This document shows positions 8,678 through 16,585 of a stretch of 64,000 bases of DNA, piece by piece. Positions within the stretch are counted from its first letter, which is position 1; every line of letters begins with the position of its first letter. Below the pieces are notes generated by a model. That model was not told where the DNA came from and ran no database searches. It saw only the letters and a program-made list of their open reading frames with translations. A program made the position numbers and the translations under genes. Source of the DNA: Novispirillum itersonii (GTDB taxonomy: Bacteria; Pseudomonadota; Alphaproteobacteria; Rhodospirillales; Rhodospirillaceae). The DNA lies in assembly GCF_014205675.1 (NCBI RefSeq), contig NZ_JACIIX010000010.1, positions 1-64,000 of the forward strand, read 5' to 3'.

Positions 8678-8853
8678 GAACCTGACATAACCCCTTGGCC
8701 GTCATTGCCGGGGGACCACCCGTCGGCAGTCTGATCGGCGGGCAGAATGCTCAGCCGGGGGCTGGCCCAAGGCTCACGGCCACCGGCCTGAGGCGCGGTG
8801 AGTGTCTGGGAGGGGGAGGGAGGCCCGACCGCAATCGGTGCTTTCGGTTCCAT
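8674..8853 (-). CDS. Candidate RiPP (lasso-type) precursor peptide
   Basis: This 59-codon frame starts with ATG at 8853, has an excellent ribosome site (AAGGAG 8 bases upstream), and ends in TGA overlapping the cyclase ATG. The peptide begins MEPKAPIAVG and contains W29-A-S-P32-R-L34, matching the Y/W-x-x-P-x-L leader motif bound by RiPP recognition elements. Thr42 is a candidate for the conserved penultimate leader threonine. The remaining segment includes Gly45 and Asp51, which could form a 7-residue macrolactam ring, although the cleavage site is uncertain. The final residue is Ser59, matching precursors phosphorylated by HPr-kinase-like enzymes. An AT-rich leader lies just upstream. It is not a shadow: no other gene occupies either strand here. 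Confidence 0.75.
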   Translation of the reverse strand: MEPKAPIAVGPPSPSQTLTAPQAGGREPWASPRLSILPADQTADGWSPGNDGQGVMSGS

Positions 8854-9232
8854 CAGAATTCTCCTTATATCCTTGACGTTAATTTCAAAATTTACATATA
8901 GCAGAGGGGCATGCGGGGAGGAAGTTAAGAACCGTCATTATTTTCAGGCGTGTACTTGAAGAGAACGATCGGTTTTATTGGAGAGTAATCCGGGGTTGGT
9001 GTGCTGTTCTCTGATTGTACGGACCATCAGTCTGCGGCGTGGATCCAGCCGTGGACGGTCCGGCGTCCGTCCCGGGGAGCAGGGGCACCGGGACCGTTCA
9101 GGATCAAGGCAGGTCCGGCTGGCTGTGGCGGCACAGTCCGGCACCCCTGCGGTCCGGGCGCGGGGTGGTTGCGCCGGTCAGGCCAGGTATTCCACCCCCT
9201 GTTTCCGGGCAGCGGGGGCGTGGCCGGTTGAA
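8854..9232. other. Intergenic region upstream of the RiPP precursor
   Basis: This 379-bp gap separates the sulfotransferase stop from the precursor start. Its part nearest the precursor (about 8855-8945) is the AT-rich probable promoter and leader region, with a GCTATATG segment that could be a -10. The rest is GC-rich and encodes nothing convincing on either strand; in particular no PqqD-like (B1) or transglutaminase-like (B2) remnant was recognised. Confidence 0.6.
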
Positions 9233-10084
9233 TCAGGAGGGGGCCGCTGACGGATGATAGCCAAGTCTTTCCATGACGGGGCCATGGGCGGCGGCCTGCT
9301 CCGCCGTCAGATCGGTTTTCCAGCGTCCTGCCTTGCCCTGCCGGAAAAACCGGTTCTGGACTTTTGGCCGTTCGGGAAAGCCATGGGCTTCCTCGATGGC
9401 GGCAAGGGCCGGGAAGCCGCAGGCTGCCACCGCTGCCGCCACGACGGAGGGGGTTGAGGGCAGGCCGAGAAACCGTGCGAACCGTCCGACGACGGTATGG
9501 GGATCGGCCAGCATGTCCTCATACCGGATCACCAGCAGGGGGCCGGGGAACCCATCCAGCCATGACCGGACGTGGTCCGACCATGTTCCCAGCTGTTCGG
9601 GGGCGTTTGGGGCCCAGTGGGAGGTCTTCTGTCCGATCGCCTTGTCCGGCCGTGCCATTTCCGTAATGGTTTCATCAATGGTGGAACCGGAATGATTGGC
9701 CCACGATGGGGCCACATCCCGGGGGTCACGCACCAGATAGACTGCTCCGGCGGTCAGGTCCGGCGGAAAGCCGTGCGGATCGTAGGCATCATGGATTTTC
9801 AGGAACCGGACCCCCGGTGCCACCAGCCGGGCCAGCGGGGTTTCGGTGATCAGGGCGTGATAGGCGCTGCGGCGCAGTCCGGTCAGTTCCGCTGTGGTCA
9901 GGTCGTCGGTTGGCACTTCCGTGACGGCTTCCAGCCACGAACGGGCCGATGGCTGCGGGTAGTGCCAGTGAAGCTGCTCCAGATCCGGGGCCGCGCCGCC
10001 ATGGCTGAGGCTGTCGATCAGGCACCGGGCCCACGTATTGCCCGATTTTGGATAGGAGGCGATCCAGAATAATCCGTTTTCCAC
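9233..10084 (-). CDS. Sulfotransferase (PAPS-dependent)
   Basis: The 283-residue protein carries the two PAPS-binding signatures of cytosolic-type sulfotransferases: the 5'-phosphosulfate loop SYPKSGNTW near residues 9-17, and the 3'-phosphate loop YLVRDPRDVAPSWANHSG near 130-147. It also has the family C-terminal RFFRQGKAGRWK motif (GxxGxWK). It would transfer sulfate to a hydroxyl or amine acceptor in the cytoplasm. The gene begins 11 bases after the HPr-kinase-like gene and precedes the precursor-cyclase pair, so its acceptor may be the RiPP. An unrelated small-molecule acceptor cannot be excluded. Confidence 0.9.
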   Translation of the reverse strand: MENGLFWIASYPKSGNTWARCLIDSLSHGGAAPDLEQLHWHYPQPSARSWLEAVTEVPTDDLTTAELTGLRRSAYHALITETPLARLVAPGVRFLKIHDAYDPHGFPPDLTAGAVYLVRDPRDVAPSWANHSGSTIDETITEMARPDKAIGQKTSHWAPNAPEQLGTWSDHVRSWLDGFPGPLLVIRYEDMLADPHTVVGRFARFLGLPSTPSVVAAAVAACGFPALAAIEEAHGFPERPKVQNRFFRQGKAGRWKTDLTAEQAAAHGPVMERLGYHPSAAPS

Positions 10085-10095
10085 CGGCTGCCCCC

Positions 10096-10986
10096 TTATC
10101 CCCGGTCCATAAAGTCTTCGACCAGACGGACCGTTTCCCCCAGATCGGCATAGTCAAGGGACCGGATCAGCCGTGCCACCGGAACGGTGCCGGCAAGCCC
10201 CCCGGCGGCCCTGAACAGATCAGCCTGCCGGCCGAGCATCCGGCCGACGGAAGGACGGGACACATGGCTGAGGATCAACGGAACTGCCGCTGTTGCAGGC
10301 ACGGCAATCCGCTCCGGGGCCTTGCCACGTGCCAACAGCAGAACACCCTCCAGCCGACGCGGCGATGTATCGAAGTCCTGTCTGGGGGGCAGGTCATACT
10401 TTTCCAGTGCGTCGCGCACCCGTTGCAATCCGGTCATATCCTCCCCCATCGCCTCAAGCGTATCTCGCCACACCTTAAGACGGCAGAAAGACGGCAGAAC
10501 GGTCCTGTTTGCGGGGTCAAGAACAGTCAGGTCATCTGACAGCAAATGATGCCCCCGGCGCAGCAGGGCCAACGCCAGGGTGGATTTTCCGGCACCGCTG
10601 GCCCCCAGAAGGGCCACCGTGCGGCCACCGATGCTCAGGGATGCGGCATGCAGGGGGAACGTTGCGCGTTGGTGACACAGAACGCCGATTGCCATCCCCA
10701 GCAGGAACAGGCGCCAGGCGGGAGCCGTCTCCTGACCGAGGATATCGACGGTGATCCGGCGGCCTCCTTCGATCAGAAACTGCGCCAGATCGGGAACCCG
10801 CAGGCGGACGGATCCTTGGCTGTCCACCGCCAGCCACGGGGCTGAGGCCGGGACCGCAGGCAAGGCTCCGGCGTTAATCCACACATCGACGGCGGCTTCG
10901 TCTGGACCTGTCCAGAGGGCCAGTTCGGGCAGGGGCAACACGCTGCGGACGCGCCAGCCACACAGAGCATAATCCCTTTCGGTCAT
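10096..10986 (-). CDS. HPr kinase/phosphorylase C-terminal-like protein (RiPP precursor kinase type)
   Basis: The 296-residue protein has an HPrK-like P-loop GASGAGKST at residues 128-136, a preceding LHAASL segment holding the conserved histidine, and LLSDDLTVL near 148-156. The N-terminal half is divergent and is not an HprK regulatory domain; no PTS genes are nearby. Proteins of this type in lasso clusters (PadeK, ThcoK) phosphorylate the hydroxyl of the C-terminal serine of the precursor, and the candidate precursor here does end in serine. It is the first gene of the minus-strand cluster. GGAAG lies upstream of the ATG, somewhat distant. Confidence 0.85.
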   Translation of the reverse strand: MTERDYALCGWRVRSVLPLPELALWTGPDEAAVDVWINAGALPAVPASAPWLAVDSQGSVRLRVPDLAQFLIEGGRRITVDILGQETAPAWRLFLLGMAIGVLCHQRATFPLHAASLSIGGRTVALLGASGAGKSTLALALLRRGHHLLSDDLTVLDPANRTVLPSFCRLKVWRDTLEAMGEDMTGLQRVRDALEKYDLPPRQDFDTSPRRLEGVLLLARGKAPERIAVPATAAVPLILSHVSRPSVGRMLGRQADLFRAAGGLAGTVPVARLIRSLDYADLGETVRLVEDFMDRG

Positions 10987-11195
10987 TCATTTCGCTTCCG
11001 TAAAATACAGACCGGATCCGGCGTCATGGCCCAAGGGGGCATTCCGCCGGGGGTGATTGTGTCTGTATGTACTTCTATTCAGGGTGTGCCGCCAGAGGTG
11101 GCTGTGGGGAGGTATCAGGAGAGTGAGGACGGGGGAACCCCGGGGTTTCCGCAGTCTCCTCCGGCGGGCCAGATCTCTCTCGGTGTTGATGGCTG

Positions 11196-12029
11196 TCAGT
11201 CTGCCAGCAGGGTCCGGATCAGGGCGGAGTCCGGGTCAGCCAGAGCGTCGATGACATCAAAGTGGTGGCGTCCGGGGGATTCGACGACGGCGGTTGCCGC
11301 CCCCAGACCCTGCCAGACCGAGGCCAGCAGGGCGTTCTGCCGCCGGAATTCCGGCCGTTCCTCCGCCCCGGCCCAGCAGATCACCGGCAGATCCGGGCGC
11401 GGTATCCGCAGGGCCGGGCTTTCGGCGGCAGCTTCCGCCGCATCCAGACGCAGGGTGGCGTTCATCCGGGTGGCCAGCAGCGGCCGCAGGTCATGCAGCC
11501 CGCTGAGGGAGACAACGCGGGTGATCCGCGCCGCCGTCTCCGGCCGCAGCGGGGCATCGGTGCAGGCCATCCGGCTGACCAGATGTCCCCCGGCGGAATG
11601 GCCGGTCAGCCGCAGCGGGCCGGGGCAGTGGGCGGCGATGGCCTCCACCGCCTGCCCGATCTGCCGGGTGATGCCGCTGATCCGGCTGTCCGGGCACAGG
11701 GTATAGCCGGGCATCGCCACCGCCCAGCCATGGGCCAAGGCTCCGGCGGCCAGATGGGACCAGCTGCTTTTGTCAAAGGCCATCCAGTATCCGCCGTGGA
11801 CGAACACCACCGTCCCCCGGGCGGCACCGGTCGGGGTGAACAGGTCGTACCGCTCCCGCGCACCGCTGCCATAGGGCCGGTCGAGGTCGGCCCGCCCGGC
11901 GGCGGTGAGGGTTGCGCGGAAGGCGGCGGCCTGTGCCGCCCACCGCTGCGGGTAGGCGTCGCCGCCGGGGATATAGGCACCGTTGCTGTAGGCGTCATCC
12001 CAGTCGGTGATGCGGGTGGGGGAGATCAT
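11196..12029 (-). CDS. kynB: Arylformamidase (kynurenine formamidase), alpha/beta hydrolase type
   Basis: The 277-residue alpha/beta hydrolase hydrolyses N-formylkynurenine to kynurenine and formate, the second step of tryptophan breakdown. It has the oxyanion motif HGGYW near residue 76 and the nucleophile elbow GHSAGGH, with a C-terminal histidine in GRHHFDVID. It resembles the animal AFMID hydrolase type rather than the cyclase-like bacterial KynB, so the symbol marks function, not family. It is the third gene of the kynU-kynA-kynB unit, 25 bases after kynA. A general esterase is the alternative, but the operon context argues strongly for arylformamidase. Confidence 0.88.
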   Translation of the reverse strand: MISPTRITDWDDAYSNGAYIPGGDAYPQRWAAQAAAFRATLTAAGRADLDRPYGSGARERYDLFTPTGAARGTVVFVHGGYWMAFDKSSWSHLAAGALAHGWAVAMPGYTLCPDSRISGITRQIGQAVEAIAAHCPGPLRLTGHSAGGHLVSRMACTDAPLRPETAARITRVVSLSGLHDLRPLLATRMNATLRLDAAEAAAESPALRIPRPDLPVICWAGAEERPEFRRQNALLASVWQGLGAATAVVESPGRHHFDVIDALADPDSALIRTLLAD

Positions 12030-12054
12030 CGGGGTTTGCTCCTTGATGGCGGCG

Positions 12055-12891
12055 TTACAGGACGGTGCGAACCCGCCACAGCTCCGGGAACAGTTCCACC
12101 GCCAGCATGTTGCGCAGGTAGGGTACCCCGCCGGTGCCGCCGGTGCCGCGTTTGAAGCCGATCACCCGTTCCACCGTGGTGACGTGGTTGAAACGCCAGC
12201 GGCGGAAGTAGTCCTCAAAGTCCACCAGCTTTTCCGCCAGCTCATACAGCGGCCAGTGCTGTTCCGGGGCCTGATAGACCTGTCGCCACGCCTCCGTCAC
12301 CCCATCGTGGGCCTGATGGGTCTGGCGGACATCGCGCTCCAGCACCTCGGCCGGAACGGCGATGCCGTTGCGGGCCAGCAGCCGCAGGGCCTCGTCATAC
12401 AGGCTGGGGCGGGTCAGCTCCTCCTCCAGCCGGACCAGAATCTCCGGGCGGTGGGCATGCGGGCGCAGCATCGCCGGATTACGGTTGCCGAGCAGGAATT
12501 CAATTTCCCGGTACTGATAGGACTGGAAGCCGGACGACTGCCCGAGATCATCGCGGAACCGGGTGTATTCGCTGGGGGTCATGGTGCGCAGCACATCCCA
12601 TGCCGCGTTCAGCTGTTCAAAAATGCGGGCGACCCGGGCCAGCATCTTGAAGGCGGGAGAAAGCTGGCCGTCCCGCAGGGCGGCGCGGGCGGCGTGGATT
12701 TCGTACAGCGCCAGCCGCATCCACAGTTCCGAGGTCTGATGCTGGATGATGAACAGCATCTCATCATGGGCGGTGGACAGGGGCGTCTGCGCCCCCAGAA
12801 TACGGTCGAGCTGGAGGTAGTCACCGTAGGACATCCGCCCGTCAAAGGTCATCTGGGCCCCTTCGTGGGCCGGATCATAGGGCTTGCTCAT
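12055..12891 (-). CDS. kynA: Tryptophan 2,3-dioxygenase
   Basis: The 278-residue haem enzyme opens the indole ring of L-tryptophan with O2 to give N-formylkynurenine. Recognisable family blocks are [20 protein letters not shown] near the start, [31 protein letters not shown], and [23 protein letters not shown], which carries the proximal haem histidine. The ATG at 12891 overlaps the kynU stop (ATGA), which settles the start against the longer frame to 12930 and implies coupled translation. Length fits bacterial family members. Confidence 0.97.
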   Translation of the reverse strand: MSKPYDPAHEGAQMTFDGRMSYGDYLQLDRILGAQTPLSTAHDEMLFIIQHQTSELWMRLALYEIHAARAALRDGQLSPAFKMLARVARIFEQLNAAWDVLRTMTPSEYTRFRDDLGQSSGFQSYQYREIEFLLGNRNPAMLRPHAHRPEILVRLEEELTRPSLYDEALRLLARNGIAVPAEVLERDVRQTHQAHDGVTEAWRQVYQAPEQHWPLYELAEKLVDFEDYFRRWRFNHVTTVERVIGFKRGTGGTGGVPYLRNMLAVELFPELWRVRTVL

Positions 12892-14111
12892 GTCACGATC
12901 GCCTTCTTGTGGTAGTCCGGGCGGTCCCACAGGGCCCCGTCGATCACCTGTTGCAGGATATCCACCGCCCGGCGGACATCGGCGGCCCCGATGTACAGCG
13001 GGGTAAAGCCAAAGCGCAGCACATCCGGGGCGCGGAAGTCGCCGATGACGCCACGGTCAATCAGGGCCTGCATCACCGCATAGCCCTGCGGATGCCGGAA
13101 CGATACCTGACTGCCGCGCTGGCTGCCGTCGCGGGGCGAGGCCAGCGTCAGGGTCGGGCAGCGGGCTTCCACCAGCGAGATGAACAGGTCGCACAGGGCC
13201 ATGGAATCACGGCGGATCTGGGCCATATCAACGCCATCCCAGACATCCAGCGCCGCCTCCAGCGCTGCCAGAGCGATCACCGGCGGGGTGCCGACGCGCA
13301 TCCGCTCCACCCCCTCGCCGGGGCGGTAGGCGGGATCGAAGGCGAAGGGGGCGGCATGGCCCATCCAGCCGGACAGGGCCGGGCGGGCGCTGTCGGCATG
13401 GCGGGGGGCCACATAGATGAAGGCCGGGGCCCCGGGGCCGCCGTTCAGGTATTTATAGGTGCAGCCGACGGCAAAATCGGCCCTGGCCCCGGCCAGATCC
13501 ACCGGCAGCGCCCCGGCGGAATGGGCCAGATCCCACACCGTCACCACGCCGTGGGCGTGGGCCTTGGCGGTCAGGGCGGCCATGTCGTGCAGCCGCCCGC
13601 TGCGGTAATCGACCTGTGTCAGCATCAGCACGGCGACTTCATCGGTGATGGCGTCGGCCACCGCCTCCGGCTCCACCACCCGCAGGGTATGCCCCTGCCC
13701 CAGCGTTTCGATCAGCCCTTCGACCATGTACAGGTCGGTGGGGAAATTGCCGGAATCGGACAGGATCACCCGGCGATCCGGGCGCATCGCCAGCGCGGCG
13801 GCCACCGCCTGATAGACCTTGATCGACAGGGTATCGCCCATCACCACGCTGCCGGGCTCGGCCCCGATCAGCCGGGCGATGCGGTCGCCGACGCGGCGCG
13901 GCTGCACCATCCATCCGGCGCTGTTCCAGCCCCGGATCAACTGGCCACCCCATTCTGCGGTCAGGGTGCGGGCGACGCGGTCCGCCACCCCCACCGGCAG
14001 CGGCCCGAGGGAATTGCCGTCGAGGTAGATCACCCCGTCCGGCAGATCAAAGCGGGTGCGGGTTGCCGGGGTTTCGGGCGGGCTGTATCCGGAAGTCTGG
14101 GGGTCTGACAT
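12888..14111 (-). CDS. kynU: Kynureninase
   Basis: The 407-residue PLP enzyme cleaves kynurenine to anthranilate and alanine. Family features include [13 protein letters not shown] near the start, [18 protein letters not shown], and the PLP-lysine motif [15 protein letters not shown]. The start at 14111 has AGGGAA 7 bases upstream and begins just before the conserved region. It leads the kynU-kynA-kynB operon. The 150-bp upstream region holds a direct repeat TGTCTGG (14161 and 14174) that could bind a regulator; no kynR gene is adjacent. Confidence 0.96.
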   Translation of the reverse strand: MSDPQTSGYSPPETPATRTRFDLPDGVIYLDGNSLGPLPVGVADRVARTLTAEWGGQLIRGWNSAGWMVQPRRVGDRIARLIGAEPGSVVMGDTLSIKVYQAVAAALAMRPDRRVILSDSGNFPTDLYMVEGLIETLGQGHTLRVVEPEAVADAITDEVAVLMLTQVDYRSGRLHDMAALTAKAHAHGVVTVWDLAHSAGALPVDLAGARADFAVGCTYKYLNGGPGAPAFIYVAPRHADSARPALSGWMGHAAPFAFDPAYRPGEGVERMRVGTPPVIALAALEAALDVWDGVDMAQIRRDSMALCDLFISLVEARCPTLTLASPRDGSQRGSQVSFRHPQGYAVMQALIDRGVIGDFRAPDVLRFGFTPLYIGAADVRRAVDILQQVIDGALWDRPDYHKKAIVT

Positions 14112-14253
14112 GGGCGTTCCCTGCGGCTGTGGTGGATGCCAGTGACCAGTAACCGGAAAATGTCTGGTGATATTGTCTGGCAATCAGTGTGTCAGGCTAT
14201 CGGAAACCACCGGGGCCGTCGACCCTTCTGCCACCCTGCGGCGACATAAATGC

Positions 14254-14285
14254 AAAAAGCCCGCCGGAGGCGTCTCCGGCGGGCT
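14254..14285 (-). terminator. Rho-independent terminator of dadA
   Basis: On minus, a GC-rich stem of about 12 bp (AGCCCGCCGGAG / CTCCGGCGGGCT) is followed by TTTTT. It lies 25 bases downstream of the dadA stop. Confidence 0.9.
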
Positions 14286-14310
14286 ATGTCTCTCAGGGGA
14301 AAAGGCCGGA

Positions 14311-15561
14311 TCAGGCGTAACGGCTGATCGCCAGATCACGGGCATCGATCTCCGGGGTCTTGCCGGACACCAGATCGGCCAGCAGACGGCCGGAGCCGCA
14401 GCTCATGGTCCAGCCGAGGGTGCCGTGGCCGGTGTTCAGGTACAGGCCCTTCAGGTGGGTGGCACCGATCACCGGGGTGCCATCGGGGGTCATCGGGCGC
14501 AGACCGCTCCAGAAATCAGCCTTTGACATGTCGCCGCCGGGGAACAGGTCGGTGACCGAATGTTCCAGCGTGCGGCGGCGGGCCGGTTCCAGAATGTTGT
14601 TATAGCCCGAGATTTCCGCCATGCCGCCGACGCGGATGCGGTCACCCAAGCGGGTGATGGCAATCTTGTAGCTTTCGTCCATCACCGTGGATTCCGGCGA
14701 CAGCTCCGGGTTGGTGATCGGAATGGTCAGCGAGTACCCCTTCACCGGGTACACCGGCAGGCGGATCGCATGGTCCTTCAGCAGCAGCGGCGACCAGCTG
14801 CCAAGGGCCACCACCACGGCATCGGCCTTCAGCGTGCCCTTGTCGGTGACGACGCCGGTCACGCGGTCCCCCAGCGCCTCGATACGGCGGATCTCTTCGT
14901 TCCAGCGGAAGGTGACGCCCGCCGCTTCGGCCAGCTTCGCCAGATTGTTGGTGAACTTGAAGCAGTCGCCGGTTTCATCCAGCGGGGTCTGAAGACCGCC
15001 GACAATCTTGTGGCGGACCCGGGCCAGTGCCGGTTCCACCCGGATGCAGGCGTCGGGGTCCAGCAGGTCGCACGGGATGCCGTCGGCCTTCAGGGCCTTG
15101 ACGTCCTTGGCGGAGGCATCAAGCTGGGCCTGCGTGCGGAACAGTTGCAGGGTGCCCTTCATCCGCTCGTCATAGGTCAGGCCGGTTTCGGCCCGCAGCT
15201 CCGCCAGCGACTGGCGGGCATAGTCGGCCAGCCGCAGCATGCGGCTTTTGTTGAGGGCATAGCGGGACGAGGTGCAGTTGCTGAGCATCTGCACCAGCCA
15301 GCGCATCATCGCGCCATCAACCTTCGGGCGCAGGATCAGCGGGGCGTGTTCCATCATCAGCCACTTGACGGCCTTCATCGGAATGCCGGGGGCGGCCCAC
15401 GGGCTGCAATAGCCGAAGGACACTTCGCCGGCGTTGGCGAAGGAGGTTTCCAGCGCCGGGCCGTCCTGACGGTCGATCACGGTCACTTCGTGACCGGCCT
15501 TGGCCAGATACCACGCCGAGGTTGTTCCGATGACCCCACTGCCGAGAACAAGGACTTTCAT
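14311..15561 (-). CDS. dadA: D-amino acid dehydrogenase, small subunit type
   Basis: The 416-residue FAD enzyme oxidatively deaminates D-amino acids, mainly D-alanine, passing electrons to the quinone pool at the inner membrane. It begins with the FAD dinucleotide loop [23 protein letters not shown] and ends with the DAO signature [14 protein letters not shown] and [23 protein letters not shown]. Length and motifs match DadA closely. No dadX racemase accompanies it in the window. The neighbouring kyn operon releases alanine in its last step, but L-alanine would first need racemisation, so a metabolic link is only an inference. Confidence 0.96.
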   Translation of the reverse strand: MKVLVLGSGVIGTTSAWYLAKAGHEVTVIDRQDGPALETSFANAGEVSFGYCSPWAAPGIPMKAVKWLMMEHAPLILRPKVDGAMMRWLVQMLSNCTSSRYALNKSRMLRLADYARQSLAELRAETGLTYDERMKGTLQLFRTQAQLDASAKDVKALKADGIPCDLLDPDACIRVEPALARVRHKIVGGLQTPLDETGDCFKFTNNLAKLAEAAGVTFRWNEEIRRIEALGDRVTGVVTDKGTLKADAVVVALGSWSPLLLKDHAIRLPVYPVKGYSLTIPITNPELSPESTVMDESYKIAITRLGDRIRVGGMAEISGYNNILEPARRRTLEHSVTDLFPGGDMSKADFWSGLRPMTPDGTPVIGATHLKGLYLNTGHGTLGWTMSCGSGRLLADLVSGKTPEIDARDLAISRYA

Positions 15562-15943
15562 TGCGATGCAACCCGAAGAGAAAGTGACCGATCAGCCGGG
15601 GTCCGGGGCGCTGCTGTCAGGCCCGGCGGATCAAATATCCGGCCATTCATCCTGACCCGATTTTTACCGTGTCTTGACAGCGGAAGGAACATCTATCATG
15701 AATTGCCAAAAATAAGCATAGTTCTGCGAATATATAGAAAGTATACCGCATAAAATTGATTTTCCGGGCTTCGCAGGCGCGGAAAGTCGTATTTTGTGTC
15801 CCACCCGGACCACGGGGTCCGGCATGGGCCGGGAATGGGCGCAGACTCCGGCCCCTCTGACAGCCCGCCGCCGGAAACCGTCCCGCCGTGCGTATCATCC
15901 GGGGATCCCGTGATTGGCCCCGGTGCGGTGGAGTAAAGATGAG
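15562..15943. other. Intergenic region between dadA and a divergent small exported protein
   Basis: The 382-bp gap has an AT-rich core (about 15690-15770, with AATATATAG and AGTATACCG) suitable for the promoters of the two divergent genes. The remainder is GC-rich and shows no convincing coding or RNA gene. Confidence 0.6.
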
Positions 15944-16435
15944 ATGAAGGGTCTTGTGGCGGCTGCCGGTCTGGCACTGATGGCGCTGGTGGCGGTGATG
16001 GCCCCGGCGCAGGCCGATTTCCGGAGGGATTCCGCAGGACCGGGGCATGACAGTCCGGGCGATGGGGGCCGGAGGGGGCAGCCTGCTCCGGCGCGTGGCT
16101 ATAGCCCTCCCCCCTCCCGCAGCGCCGATGATGATCTGTGGCACCGGGGCGCGTGGTGGCAGGGCCGCCATGATGGCCGAGAAGGCTGGTGGTGGATTGT
16201 CGGCAGCCGCTGGTCCTGGTATCCGTCCCCGGTCTATCCGTCTCCGGTCTATCCGTCTCCCGGCCCGTATAGTCCGCCGCCGGTTTCACCCCCGCTGCGC
16301 GGCGGCACCGACAGCAGTGGGGGCCATTGCCGGGACTACCGGCAGACGGTGACGGTCGGCGGCCAGCCGTCCACGGCCTATGGCACCGCCTGCCGTCAGG
16401 CGGACGGCAGCTGGAAACTGATCAGCCGGAACTGA
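15944..16435 (+). CDS. Small exported proline-rich protein, surface-antigen-like C-terminus
   Basis: The 163-residue product opens with a signal peptide (residues about 1-24, cleavage after AQA), then a Gly/Pro/Arg-rich low-complexity stretch, a tryptophan-rich patch (WWQGRHDGREGWWWIV), and three near repeats of YPSPV. The last 35 residues, with CRDYRQTV and YGTACRQADGSWKLI, resemble the C-terminal module of 17-kDa surface antigen-type lipoproteins, which has two cysteines. There is no lipobox cysteine, so it is probably periplasmic or loosely outer-membrane associated. GGAG lies 10 bases before the ATG. No specific function is assigned. Confidence 0.7.
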   Translation: MKGLVAAAGLALMALVAVMAPAQADFRRDSAGPGHDSPGDGGRRGQPAPARGYSPPPSRSADDDLWHRGAWWQGRHDGREGWWWIVGSRWSWYPSPVYPSPVYPSPGPYSPPPVSPPLRGGTDSSGGHCRDYRQTVTVGGQPSTAYGTACRQADGSWKLISRN

Positions 16436-16585
16436 GGGATCTTCCCGGTCTGATCTCCCCTGTCTGGGCGGCCCGTCACCGTACGTTTATCATTATGACG
16501 TTTCATCAGACTTTAACATGACTTCATACAGGCACTGACCTAAGCCCGGATCTCTCTGTATGACAGTTTCGGGACACCCGCCACC

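Noticed and set aside
8944-9144. 66-residue minus-strand frame between the sulfotransferase and the RiPP precursor
   Set aside because: Arg/Pro/Cys-rich composition typical of a GC-rich shadow frame, no ribosome site, and no resemblance to PqqD or lasso B proteins.
10987-11100. Tiny minus-strand frame ending at the HPr-kinase-like start (about 19-30 codons)
   Set aside because: Its stop lies next to the kinase start, but it has no ribosome site, no W-x-x-P-x-L motif and no plausible core; probably leader sequence.
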